Notes: generated from the letters alone by a model not told the origin. A DNA stretch of 15,742 nt from an uncultured Lachnospiraceae bacterium (GCA_900549995.1 URQQ01000089.1:1-15742), one strand, 5' to 3'. Numbered from the stretch's first letter, positions 1 through 8,042 are shown. Numbers and translations are program-made.

Positions 1-36
1 CTGAATAAAGCTCAAGAATAATTGTAAATACATCAT
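1..36 (-). CDS. Chromate transporter, second short-chain CHR subunit (N-terminal 12 codons only)
   Basis: This is a partial gene that runs off the left edge of the window. An ATG at 36-34 overlaps the TGA of the upstream CHR gene as ATGA, so the two are translationally coupled. The visible residues MMYLQLFLSFIQ match the usual start of the second half of short-chain chromate transporters, which are encoded as pairs and act together in the membrane. A ribosome site AAGGAG lies about 9 bases upstream, inside the end of the first gene. The identification rests on the pairing rule and 12 residues, so it is strong by context but weak by length. Confidence 0.7.
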   Translation of the reverse strand, partial: MMYLQLFLSFIQ

Positions 37-605
37 TTTCCGCTTCTCCTTTTTAATAGAAGTGTGCGTATTACACCAATTACCCCACACGCTATCACAA
101 TATACACTACATTTACGCTAAACACGCAGGCTGCAATAAACGCTACACACATAATGATCAAAGGCAGATGGTTCTTATCTTTAACAATTGGTGCTGCCAT
201 ATCCACCGTGACAGATGCTATTACTGCACCCACCCCTGCCTGCATTCCTTCAAGCAACTGGCTGATCAACCAATTGCTTTTAAACGCATTATAAAATATA
301 GATACTACTGTCAAAACAATAAAAGGTGGCAGAATGGTTCCCAGAATTGTTATGAATATTCCCACAACACCCGCCAGTTTATAACCTATAACGATTGCTC
401 CGTTTACCGCAATGGCCCCAGGGGAAGATTGTGCTATTGCCACTAAATCAAGCATTTCATTTTCTTCTATCCAATGGTATTCATCTACAAATTTATTTTT
501 CATCAGCGTAACAATGACATATCCACCACCGAAAGTAAACGCACTTAAATATAGCGTAGATATGAACAGTTTCCATAATATTGTTTTCCGACTTTTTTCG
601 TCCAT
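33..605 (-). CDS. Chromate transporter, first short-chain CHR subunit
   Basis: The 190-residue, very hydrophobic protein has about five to six membrane segments and is half the length of fused ChrA, as expected for one member of a short-chain CHR pair. Family marks are the FGGGYV motif near residues 26-31 and the AQSSPGAIAVNGA segment near 58-70, which resembles the CHR Pro-Gly and Asn motif. CHR proteins move oxyanions such as chromate; sulfate is a related tetrahedral anion, and the native substrate of most gut members is unknown. ATG at 605 is preceded by GAGAG. A hairpin at 656-699 separates it from the upstream ABC operon on the same strand, so it may be expressed separately or by read-through. 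Its position next to a sulfatase operon suggests export of sulfate or another oxyanion. That role is an inference. Confidence 0.88.
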   Translation of the reverse strand: MDEKSRKTILWKLFISTLYLSAFTFGGGYVIVTLMKNKFVDEYHWIEENEMLDLVAIAQSSPGAIAVNGAIVIGYKLAGVVGIFITILGTILPPFIVLTVVSIFYNAFKSNWLISQLLEGMQAGVGAVIASVTVDMAAPIVKDKNHLPLIIMCVAFIAACVFSVNVVYIVIACGVIGVIRTLLLKRRSGK

Positions 606-655
606 AAATCTCTCTCAACAGTTTTAAGACTTTAACTTTTATATATAACCAACAG

Positions 656-699
656 AAAATGATGCGAATTTTATAAACCTCAAATCATCGCATCATTTT
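656..699 (-). terminator. Candidate intrinsic terminator after the ABC/sulfatase operon
   Basis: A perfect 12-bp inverted repeat, AAAATGATGCGA (656-667) and TCGCATCATTTT (688-699), encloses a 20-base loop. The stem has A-rich and T-rich ends, so it could work in either direction. It lies between the stop of the solute-binding protein at 721 and the CHR gene start at 605. The loop is long and the T tract is short, so termination is probably partial. Confidence 0.55.
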
Positions 700-720
700 C
701 CTTATTTTCATTTTTCTAAA

Positions 721-2220
721 TCACTTTAATGCTGCATAATCTGCATCTGTGTAGTCTTTTGTCACATCCCAGTTAGGAAACTCCAAGGAACTATAATCCA
801 TTCCTACTGCCTCCGATGCGCGTTTCCATTCTGTAGTTGTATCATCTGCTAGTGTTTTTAATGCGCTACTATAATCGGTAAGACTCTGGGAAATAATGCC
901 TTGCACAATTGCACCTAAACTAGGCTGCACGTCTTTTACTTCCACATAGAAATCATTTGCTTTTTCATCTCTTTTTACTAAAGTAGGTACTACCCTAGAC
1001 GTTTCTTCAGCAATAGTATAATACTCCTTCATATGTTCATTCGTCATATATTTTTCATTGATTTCAGGAATACAAGAAACAAAACTTCCGCTTTCTACAT
1101 TGCTCTGCTGGTATCCATACTGTTCATCATATAATGCCATCAAATACTCAGCCGCTTCCTTCGGATGTTTAGATTGTTTATAGATGCCCATCCAAGGAGA
1201 CAATTCGCCCGCCTGAACATAAGTATTTGTTACCCCATCAGGAACAGGAACTGCCATAACTCCATATTTGAGGTCAGGATAATTTGCATCCCACTGGGAT
1301 ACACACCACATTCCTTGGCAGAGAAATGCTGCTTGTCCCTGTGCAAACAATTCTCTTGCTTCTGGAGCACTCACATTAATGGTATCCGGATGAATACTTC
1401 CATCATCTACCAATCCTTTAATAAGGCCAAGCGCTTCATTCATTTCCTTACTATCATAAGGTGCCACTCCATTATCTGTCAGTACCTTCTGCGTTGCAGC
1501 CACCTTACCGCCAGCTGCAGCAGCCAGAGATCTTGCCATAACATCCATGCGGTTCATCTGCTTGCCCCCATCGATCAGGCCATAAATGTTTCCATTCCCC
1601 ATCTCGGTCACTTTTTTGCAAGCTTCTCTAAACTCCGAATAAGTTTTAGGGATCTCATTTACGCCTGCCTGCTCCAAGATGCTCTTATTGTAGAAAAATA
1701 GGCACTGAATTATCGGCATTTGTTCGGTAACAGTATACCATTCATCCCCAATATCCGTAACTCCTTCTGCAAAAGCTGCCGGATCAAATTTTTCTCTAAA
1801 ATCATCTGTTACATAGTCATTAATCGGCTGAAACCAGCCCTCTTCTACTGCAGTATTTAGTGTAAGACCTACCGGAATAGGAAATAGGTCAGGACCTTCC
1901 CCGGATTTGATCATTGTAACAATAGTATTCTTGAACTGATCTACCGTAAGCATGGTATATTCAATTTTAATATTAGGATGTGTTTCCTCAAATTTCTTAT
2001 GAAACTCTTCTCTCTGTGCTGCAGACCCATCACTCCAATCTACAACTTGAAGCGTTATCTGTCCATCCGTTTTCTCTTCCTCTTTTGATGCAACACCTGT
2101 ATTTTCACTGGCACCGTTCCCATTCGCATTCCCTGTTGACGGCATTGCCCCACATCCTGCCAATGTTGTCACTGCCATTGCAGCAGCCAGCAACGATACT
2201 GTCATTTTTTTTAATCTCAT
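721..2220 (-). CDS. ABC transporter sugar-binding lipoprotein (extracellular solute-binding protein family 1)
   Basis: This 499-residue secreted lipoprotein captures a carbohydrate outside the cell and delivers it to the two permeases encoded just upstream. The start at 2220 is preferred over an in-frame start at 2268 because GAGGAG lies 8 bases before it and the protein then begins with a clean signal: positive MRLKK, a hydrophobic core and a lipobox LAGC with the lipidated cysteine at residue 23. An Asn/Ser/Gly-rich linker follows, then a periplasmic-binding fold of MalE type beginning around QITLQVVDWSDGS and including the TYSEFREACKKV and AFLCQGMW segments. It is the last gene of the sulfatase-permease-permease-binding protein operon, 44 bases after the second permease. 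No ATPase is encoded, as is common for such systems in Clostridia, which share an MsmX-like ATPase. The substrate is not readable from sequence. Confidence 0.92.
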   Translation of the reverse strand: MRLKKMTVSLLAAAMAVTTLAGCGAMPSTGNANGNGASENTGVASKEEEKTDGQITLQVVDWSDGSAAQREEFHKKFEETHPNIKIEYTMLTVDQFKNTIVTMIKSGEGPDLFPIPVGLTLNTAVEEGWFQPINDYVTDDFREKFDPAAFAEGVTDIGDEWYTVTEQMPIIQCLFFYNKSILEQAGVNEIPKTYSEFREACKKVTEMGNGNIYGLIDGGKQMNRMDVMARSLAAAAGGKVAATQKVLTDNGVAPYDSKEMNEALGLIKGLVDDGSIHPDTINVSAPEARELFAQGQAAFLCQGMWCVSQWDANYPDLKYGVMAVPVPDGVTNTYVQAGELSPWMGIYKQSKHPKEAAEYLMALYDEQYGYQQSNVESGSFVSCIPEINEKYMTNEHMKEYYTIAEETSRVVPTLVKRDEKANDFYVEVKDVQPSLGAIVQGIISQSLTDYSSALKTLADDTTTEWKRASEAVGMDYSSLEFPNWDVTKDYTDADYAALK

Positions 2221-2264
2221 TACTAATTCTCCTCTCTTATATGTGATTTGGTGGATTGTTCTTA

Positions 2265-3107
2265 TCAACTCTTAACAGCTCCAGCAATTCCCTCTACAAA
2301 ATGCTTTTGCATAAAAATGAATAATATAATGATTGGTATTACAGCAATCGAACCGCCAGCTGCAATTCCTGTCCAATCAACCGTGTTTTCCCCTTTAAAT
2401 GCATATAAGCCAACTGCCAATGTTCTGGAAGATGGGTTATTCAGTGTCAACACTAAAGGAAGCATAAAAGCGTTCCATGCCCAAATAGTTTCCATAATAA
2501 CAACTGTCGTTGCAACAGGCTTACACAGCCTCATCATAATGTAATAAAACGTCTGAAAATAATTACAACCATCTATTTTAGACGCCTCTTCCAACTCTTT
2601 CGGTACGGATTGAAAAAAACTGGTGAACAGTAACAGAAAGATAACATGTGCTCCACCGGCCTGAGATAGAATCAATCCCAGCTTAGTACCTACCAGATTC
2701 ATCCCTTTGACAACTTCATAGGTTGGAATGATTGTACTTACCAGTGGAATGGCAATGCTTCCCAAAAACACCGCCATACAAATATTTCTTCCAACAAATT
2801 TGTAACGCCCCATGGCATATCCAGCTGTCATAGTCATAATTAAAACTATAATGACCGAAAATACAGTTACAATAATAGTGTTAATGAAGTAGGTTCCAAA
2901 ATCTGCTTTTTGCCATATGCGTATAAAATTATCAATTGTTGGTACCAATGGAATCAATCCTAGGCGATTCTGGAAAAATTCATTCTGTCCTTTAAACGAA
3001 GCAGAAATCATCCACAAAAACGGATATATCCAGAAAAAACCCACGCAGAGCAGTAAAGCATGCTTAATAATTGATTTTACGATATGAATTCTTTTTTCTT
3101 TGCTCAA
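2265..3107 (-). CDS. Carbohydrate ABC transporter permease, MalG type
   Basis: The 280-residue inner-membrane permease of the binding-protein-dependent transport family has about six membrane segments. The cytoplasmic EAA loop that docks the ATPase reads ELEEASKIDGCNYFQTF in the last third. The start codon is TTG at 3107-3105: a TAA lies immediately upstream in frame, the next methionine is about 30 residues in, and a GGGGTGAAG ribosome site sits just before it. The gap to the preceding permease is 12 bases. It forms the transmembrane channel together with the MalF-type partner. The sugar transported is inferred only from neighbours. Confidence 0.93.
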   Translation of the reverse strand: MSKEKRIHIVKSIIKHALLLCVGFFWIYPFLWMISASFKGQNEFFQNRLGLIPLVPTIDNFIRIWQKADFGTYFINTIIVTVFSVIIVLIMTMTAGYAMGRYKFVGRNICMAVFLGSIAIPLVSTIIPTYEVVKGMNLVGTKLGLILSQAGGAHVIFLLLFTSFFQSVPKELEEASKIDGCNYFQTFYYIMMRLCKPVATTVVIMETIWAWNAFMLPLVLTLNNPSSRTLAVGLYAFKGENTVDWTGIAAGGSIAVIPIIILFIFMQKHFVEGIAGAVKS

Positions 3108-3119
3108 TTACTTCACCCC

Positions 3120-4067
3120 CTATTGTGCCTTCTTTTGCAGACGACCTTTAATAACATTTAGAAGCAATCCGATTATTATAACGGCGCCTCCAAAAAACAG
3201 AGCCGCTGCGCTTGCATAACCAAGTCTAGGCATTCCAACTTCACTTGAAAACGCCGTTCTGTAGACGTATGTCGCAATCACATCAGTTGCATAATAAGGT
3301 CCTCCCTCTGTCATTGTCTTAACAATGTCAAACACTTTCAATGAATTAATGGCACACAGTATTGCAATGATTCCTCCTGTTGGCGCAATCAGAGGCAATA
3401 CGATGTGTAAAAATGTCTGACTTCTGTTTGCACCGTCAATAGTCGCAGCTTCATATACATCTTGGGAAACTCCCTGCAATCCTGCCAGCCAATAGATCAT
3501 ATAGGTACCACAGTCCTTCCAAAGAGAAATAATCACTAATGTAGGCAACGCATACTTTGCATTTCCAAGAAAGTTTATTGGATTTTTCAGAATGTGCAAG
3601 GAAATCAAAAGATGATTTACTGGTCCTTGTACTCCCAAAATAAATATCATGATAATTCCTACTACAGAGGCTGTCGTGACTACAGGGACAAAATACATCG
3701 TACGATATAATCCGCGACCTTTCATTTTTTCATCATTTAAAAGATATGCAAGAAACAAAGATACCGCCAGTTCCAAAGGAACTATCATCACCATATATTT
3801 AAAACTGTTTATAAAGGCATTCCAGAATAAGTCATCGTGCATCAGTTCTTTATAATTTTGCAAACCGACAAAAGTCGCATTAGATGTCATGCCTGACCAA
3901 TCTAACAAAGAGTATTGAATGCTACATATGATAGGATATCCTTGAAACAAAACATAAAAGACAACTGCTAATAACATGAACAACCAACACCAGGCATTTA
4001 ATTTCAATTGTCGTTTAAATCGAATATTCCTCGTTTCCAATCTTATTTCAGACTTTACCTTTGTCAT
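3120..4067 (-). CDS. Carbohydrate ABC transporter permease, MalF type
   Basis: This is the partner permease, 315 residues from the preferred start, with a basic cytoplasmic N-terminus and about six membrane segments. The EAA loop reads YEAATIDGANRSQTF. Three in-frame ATGs are possible, at 4085, 4070 and 4067. GGGGGAG directly precedes the 4070/4067 pair and is best spaced for 4067, while 4085 has no ribosome site. The gene overlaps the 3' end of the sulfatase gene by 20 bases (38 if 4085 is used), which points to coupled translation of sulfatase and importer. That coupling is a strong contextual sign that the imported compound is the sulfatase substrate. Confidence 0.92.
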   Translation of the reverse strand: MTKVKSEIRLETRNIRFKRQLKLNAWCWLFMLLAVVFYVLFQGYPIICSIQYSLLDWSGMTSNATFVGLQNYKELMHDDLFWNAFINSFKYMVMIVPLELAVSLFLAYLLNDEKMKGRGLYRTMYFVPVVTTASVVGIIMIFILGVQGPVNHLLISLHILKNPINFLGNAKYALPTLVIISLWKDCGTYMIYWLAGLQGVSQDVYEAATIDGANRSQTFLHIVLPLIAPTGGIIAILCAINSLKVFDIVKTMTEGGPYYATDVIATYVYRTAFSSEVGMPRLGYASAAALFFGGAVIIIGLLLNVIKGRLQKKAQ

Positions 4068-5574
4068 CATTCTCCCCCATTTCATATAGATACTTGCTTC
4101 TGACTGCTTTTTTCATAGGTAATCCTGTATCATAGTCAAGCTGACGTGGTTCGTATTCTTCATTTTCCCGCTGTCGTGTAAACCCTTCATTATCCCACCT
4201 TGGAATGTATCCTTTATTCCAATCTCTAAGTGACCACTGATAACCTCGATACAGATCTCTTGTATCATTCATATGTGTGACCAGTTTTTTATGATATTTG
4301 CAGATAATTTCCAGGTATTCCGGATTATCAATTTCATTTACCATTTCATCAGGATCTTTTTTTAAATCGTAAAATTCATCTTTATCAAGTAAATTAACTG
4401 CCAATTTATAGTTTTCCGAAATAACACCTCTCATGATTTGAAGCCCTCCAAATCCATCGTGGTCTATCTCATACCTGGTAAATTCTGTATAGACTTCGCT
4501 GTTTATTTTTAATGTTGTATCGTATATTTGTGGAAGCATGCTCTTTCCTTCCAGCAGCTTCGGAGTTGGCAGTTCAAAATACTCCATGACTGTCGGCGCA
4601 ATATCAATATGAGATGCCGGTGCTGTAACTACCTTTCCCCTTTCTCCACCTTTAATGATCAGCGGAATATTAACAACTTCTTCATAAATGGCTGCGTTTT
4701 TAGAAAACAATCTGTGAGCTCCCAACATATCCCCATGGTCGGAGGTATAAATAATCATGGCATTAGGCAGCTTTTCCTTAATCACATCCAGAACTCTTCC
4801 TATTTCATAATCCACATAACTGTTGCATCCTAAAAACAATGCCAAGCCATCAGAACTCTGATTAATCTGACTTTCGTCCTCTGTCAGTCTGTCCCCTGCC
4901 CAAAGTCGCTGCATTAATGGCTTATTATCCAAGGTATCCGTAAATTTAGCAGAAGATTCAAATTTAAAGTCCTTGTACATGCTATTGTACGGTGCCGGAC
5001 ATAGAGATGGCCCATGTGGCTCATCATATGATACCGTAAGGAAAAAATCTTCCTCTTTATATTGCTCTAAAAATTTAATTGCTCGATCCGAGCATCTATG
5101 GGCATATGTAAAACCTTCAGAAAAATCTGGCTGATAAGATTCCTCTGGCTGTCTGGAACGTCTACGTTGCTCTTCACTCAGTTCATTTAGATAGCATCTC
5201 ATATCATACCAATAATCTACATCCCACCCCTCTGGGCAACAACCTAAACCAAAATAATCCCCACCATCTAGATGCCATTTTCCTATATATCCACATTTGA
5301 TTCCGTTATCTGTTAACCGCTGACCAATCGTTTTTACATTTGCCCCCAGTGGAACCCCATTCGTAACCATGCCATTTGTATGAGGAAATGTACCTGTAAA
5401 AATTGCACTTCGCGCCGGACCACAAACAGGTTGACAAGTATACGCATTTTCATATCGGATTCCCTCTTGTGCCAACGCATCCAAATTGGGTGTGATCATT
5501 TTTTTATTACCATAACACCCCACCATATCTTTTCTGGTTGTATCCGTCATCAATAGAATAATCTGTTTTTTCAA
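4048..5574 (-). CDS. Cytoplasmic formylglycine-dependent sulfatase
   Basis: The 508-residue alkaline-phosphatase-fold sulfatase hydrolyses a sulfate ester. The signature PVCGPARSAIFTG (residues 49-61) fits the classic sulfatase pattern; Cys51 is the residue oxidised to formylglycine and Arg55 supports it. Other active-site marks are Asp11 in TDTTRKD, GKWHLDG with Lys99 and His101, DEPHGP with His187, and SDHGDMLG with Asp279 and His280 as metal and catalytic ligands. The second acidic residue of the common DD pair is Thr12, as in the DQQR-like subgroup. There is no signal peptide or membrane anchor, so it should act in the cytoplasm on an imported substrate. Translation starts at TTG (5574-5572) with AAGGAGA about 9 bases upstream. 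It is the first gene of the importer operon, divergent from an AraC regulator. A phosphonate or phosphodiester hydrolase of the same superfamily is possible but less likely. Confidence 0.92.
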   Translation of the reverse strand: MKKQIILLMTDTTRKDMVGCYGNKKMITPNLDALAQEGIRYENAYTCQPVCGPARSAIFTGTFPHTNGMVTNGVPLGANVKTIGQRLTDNGIKCGYIGKWHLDGGDYFGLGCCPEGWDVDYWYDMRCYLNELSEEQRRRSRQPEESYQPDFSEGFTYAHRCSDRAIKFLEQYKEEDFFLTVSYDEPHGPSLCPAPYNSMYKDFKFESSAKFTDTLDNKPLMQRLWAGDRLTEDESQINQSSDGLALFLGCNSYVDYEIGRVLDVIKEKLPNAMIIYTSDHGDMLGAHRLFSKNAAIYEEVVNIPLIIKGGERGKVVTAPASHIDIAPTVMEYFELPTPKLLEGKSMLPQIYDTTLKINSEVYTEFTRYEIDHDGFGGLQIMRGVISENYKLAVNLLDKDEFYDLKKDPDEMVNEIDNPEYLEIICKYHKKLVTHMNDTRDLYRGYQWSLRDWNKGYIPRWDNEGFTRQRENEEYEPRQLDYDTGLPMKKAVRSKYLYEMGENDDKGKV

Positions 5575-5615
5575 TGAGACTCTCTCCTTTTATGGATTCA
5601 TTGCTTTATAAATCA

Positions 5616-5644
5616 ATAGTAGCTATATTATTACTTTCACGCAA
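5616..5644 (-). promoter_or_regulatory. Candidate promoter of the sulfatase-ABC operon
   Basis: On the minus strand TTGCGT (5644-5639) and TACTAT (5621-5616) are separated by 17 bases, ending about 40 bases before the sulfatase start. Both boxes deviate from consensus, which fits an activator-dependent promoter. The -35 overlaps an inverted repeat, GCAAT (5641-5645) and ATTGC (5653-5657). The regulator is presumably the divergent AraC protein. Confidence 0.35.
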
Positions 5645-5702
5645 TCAACATAATTGCTTTTGGCATGGATTTTTCTGCTTTTATGTGTTATTCTCATAGT
5701 AG
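5641..5702. promoter_or_regulatory. Candidate AraC operator elements in the divergent intergenic region
   Basis: GCAAT (5641-5645) and ATTGC (5653-5657) form an inverted repeat next to the presumed -35 of the sulfatase operon. In addition ATAGTAG occurs at 5616-5622 and again at 5696-5702, with the following bases partly shared (CTA versus TTA). A TTGGCA at 5660-5665 could be the -35 of the plus-strand araC-like gene, but no good -10 follows it. These are short repeats and only candidates. Confidence 0.3.
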
Positions 5703-5733
5703 TTAATTAAAAAGATGGGAATGAATACAATTT

Positions 5734-6615
5734 ATGATAAATATTAGTGGTCATTATAGAGAAGAGAGAAACATAACAGGCTATTGTGATAACGATGTTC
5801 CTCTAATGGTAAATTGCTGTGGAAAACAGATCTTTCAAACGCAAGATTATTTCTGCAATCGTAAAGACGGTAGACTAGATTATCAAATCATCTATATCCA
5901 TCGTGGAAGCGGACATTTTTATATAAACAATGAATGGACTACATTATCTGCCGGAAACATTGTTTTATATCGTCCTGGAATACCACAATTTTACTCTTAT
6001 TATGCAAATGAAAAACCCGAAGTCTATTGGATACATTTCACCGGCAATCAATGCGAGGATATTCTAAACACATACGATGTCAAAACCTGTTATATTGGGG
6101 AAAGATTATATTTAAAATTGCTCTTTCAAGAAATTATCACTGAATTGCAACTTAAAAAGGTGTCATATCAAGACATTGTATTACATAATTTTTATATTAT
6201 TCTGTGTTCTATCCACAGGTCATTTAGTAGTCTTTCAAAACCTTTTGATAATGATTTTTCATTTGACAGACTATTACTCGAGTTAAACTCAAAATATGCA
6301 AACAAATGGTCTATTTCTTCTATGGCTAATTACTGCAAACTAAGTGAAAGCTATTTTTCTCATATGTTTAAAGAACGTATGGGATTATCTCCTATGCAAT
6401 ATTTAAATAACCAACGAATGGAAAAGGCCAAAGATTTTCTATTATCAAACTCCATGACTATTTCAAATATTGCACATTTGGTGGGATTCGATGATCCCTT
6501 ATATTTCAGCCGCGTTTTTAAAAAATATACAGGAGTATCTCCACAAATGTATTACCTTAATACTTGCAACTTCAATACACCCGAATGGTTTCTCAGCAAT
6601 ACTTCAAACCGCTGA
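5734..6615 (+). CDS. AraC-family transcriptional regulator with N-terminal cupin
   Basis: The 293-residue regulator has an AraC-type sugar-sensing cupin in roughly residues 20-140 (around YIHRGSGHFYINNEW and LYRPGIPQFY). Two helix-turn-helix motifs follow in about residues 190-280: WSISSMANYCKLSESYFSHMFK and the FDDPLYFSRVFKKYTGVSPQ signature that ends most AraC domains. It is divergent from the sulfatase-ABC operon with a 159-base gap, the usual layout for an activator controlling an adjacent transport operon, so it probably responds to the imported sugar. The start at 5734 has only a weak ribosome site (GGGA, 13 bases upstream). A 10-codon out-of-frame reading from 5715 overlaps the start and may lower translation. 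Confidence 0.9.
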   Translation: MINISGHYREERNITGYCDNDVPLMVNCCGKQIFQTQDYFCNRKDGRLDYQIIYIHRGSGHFYINNEWTTLSAGNIVLYRPGIPQFYSYYANEKPEVYWIHFTGNQCEDILNTYDVKTCYIGERLYLKLLFQEIITELQLKKVSYQDIVLHNFYIILCSIHRSFSSLSKPFDNDFSFDRLLLELNSKYANKWSISSMANYCKLSESYFSHMFKERMGLSPMQYLNNQRMEKAKDFLLSNSMTISNIAHLVGFDDPLYFSRVFKKYTGVSPQMYYLNTCNFNTPEWFLSNTSNR

Positions 6616-6803
6616 TTCTTACCTATTAAGCATCTTTGAGTATCTTCCAATAGAGAGACTCCTCACATCTTTACCATCCCGCGCCTAATTGTAAGGGATA
6701 TTCTGACGGTTAAATGATAAATGATTCGCCTTGTTGCCTGTTTATTCGCTTCCGTCAGTCTATCAAATTTCCTTCTTAAAATACCAGTTTTACCTGCCAC
6801 ATA
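6616..6803. other. Non-coding stretch between convergent araC-like gene and nagA terminator
   Basis: I see no gene with a start and ribosome site here. The one structured element is a 7-bp inverted repeat, CTGACGG (6703-6709) and CCGTCAG (6752-6758), separated by 42 bases. On the minus strand an open frame without a credible start, reading ILRRKFDRLTEANKQATRRI, spans the same place and might be a gene remnant, but nothing else supports it. Confidence 0.4.
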
Positions 6804-6847
6804 AAAAAGGGCGAAAATTCAATCCAACATGAATTTTCACCCTTTTT
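6804..6847. terminator. Bidirectional intrinsic terminator between araC-like gene and nagA
   Basis: An 18-bp inverted repeat runs from AAAAAGGGCGAAAATTCA (6804-6821) to TGAATTTTCACCCTTTTT (6830-6847) with an 8-base loop. The single imperfect pair becomes a G-U pair in the minus-strand transcript. A-tracts and T-tracts on both sides allow termination in both directions. It ends the nagA operon (minus) 26 bases after the stop, and also ends the convergent araC-like transcript. Confidence 0.9.
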
Positions 6848-6872
6848 ATTTTGGATCATCCGCACCTGAAAT

Positions 6873-8027
6873 TTAACAGATTCTTACTCCATCCTTAATC
6901 ACAGCAGTCAGGTTAAGTTCTTTATCCAATAGAACCACATGTGCCTTCTTTCCTGCTTCAATAGATCCATACTGATCGTCGATATCCAGACTTCTGGCTG
7001 GATTGATAGTTGCACAGCCTACAGCTACTTCTAAAGGCAATCCCATCTGTTTCACCGCAGTTCTCATACAATCCATCAGGTTTGTTGCGGATCCAGCAAT
7101 TGTGTCAGTATTTCCAAGCGTAGCCCTCTTTCCAACCACTTTTACATCCTGCCCGCCGAGAGTATACTGACCATCCGGCATTCCCGTTGCCCGAATACTG
7201 TCACTGATCAAGATCATACGGTCTGCTCCCATCATCCGGAATGTTGCCCGGATCGTTGCTGGGTGGATGTGTATCCCATCGCAGATAATTTCTGCCATTA
7301 CATGCTTATTGTCAAACACTGCCCCTACTACGCCCGGCTGCCGGTGCGTAAATTCAGGCATTGCGTTGTACAGATGAACCGCATGATTGGCTCCGGCCGC
7401 AAATGCAGTCGCCGCAGTTTCATAATCAGCATTGGTATGCGCAAGGGAAACATTCACCCGGTCTTTTACTTCCTGAATGAATTCAATTGCATTACTGCTC
7501 TCTTCCGGAGCCAGCCCGATAAATTTCACAAGCCCATTGGATGCTTTCAGGAACCGGTCACAGATTTGCACACTGCAAGGAAGAATATTTTTTTCATCCT
7601 GAGCACCTTTTTTCACATGGCTGATAAACGGGCCTTCCATATTAATGCCAACCAGATCTGCCTTTCGGAAATCATTTGTTTCTTCCTTATATTCTGCGGC
7701 AACTTTGAGGACATGTTCCAGCTCTTCTACGGGTAAAGTCATGGTAGCCGGAGAGATTGCGGTAACGCCTACGGAGGCCTCATATTCAGCAATCCGTCCA
7801 AGAGCTTCTTTGTCACCATCGCAAACATCATCTCCCTTACATCCATGAAAATGCAGATCGATCAGTCCCGGGATTGCATAATTTCCTTTACCGTCAATCA
7901 CATTCCCTGTCAGCTTCGGAGCATCCTCTTCTTCATAAACCCGCATAATTTTATCTCCGACCAAAACAATACCGCCTTTTACAAAAATCTTATCGGCAGT
8001 ATACACATACACATTATCAATGATCAT
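6873..8027 (-). CDS. nagA: N-acetylglucosamine-6-phosphate deacetylase
   Basis: NagA removes acetate from N-acetylglucosamine 6-phosphate to give glucosamine 6-phosphate in the cytoplasm. At 384 residues it has the family's length. Visible amidohydrolase-fold motifs are HFH in GLIDLHFHG (His59, His61), metal-binding Glu131 in NMEGPF, His197 in SLAHTNA, His218 in HAVHLYNAM and catalytic Asp276 in LISDS. The start ATG at 8027 is preceded by AAAGGA. It is the third gene of the ROK kinase-RpiR-nagA operon, 15 bases after the RpiR gene, and ends at a strong terminator. No nagB is in the window, so the deaminase must be elsewhere. With a kinase upstream, the pathway handles free intracellular amino sugar rather than sugar delivered by a PTS. 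Confidence 0.95.
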   Translation of the reverse strand: MIIDNVYVYTADKIFVKGGIVLVGDKIMRVYEEEDAPKLTGNVIDGKGNYAIPGLIDLHFHGCKGDDVCDGDKEALGRIAEYEASVGVTAISPATMTLPVEELEHVLKVAAEYKEETNDFRKADLVGINMEGPFISHVKKGAQDEKNILPCSVQICDRFLKASNGLVKFIGLAPEESSNAIEFIQEVKDRVNVSLAHTNADYETAATAFAAGANHAVHLYNAMPEFTHRQPGVVGAVFDNKHVMAEIICDGIHIHPATIRATFRMMGADRMILISDSIRATGMPDGQYTLGGQDVKVVGKRATLGNTDTIAGSATNLMDCMRTAVKQMGLPLEVAVGCATINPARSLDIDDQYGSIEAGKKAHVVLLDKELNLTAVIKDGVRIC

Positions 8028-8042
8028 CTTTTTTATCCTTTC

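Noticed and set aside
1165..1701. 178-codon open frame on the plus strand
   Set aside because: It lies entirely opposite the solute-binding protein gene and has no recognisable domain.
721..2268. Longer solute-binding protein beginning at 2268
   Set aside because: The extra 16 residues lack a ribosome site and would bury the lipoprotein signal; the start at 2220 has GAGGAG and a proper signal peptide.
7263..7736. 157-codon open frame on the plus strand
   Set aside because: It is antisense to nagA, whose motifs are complete on the minus strand.
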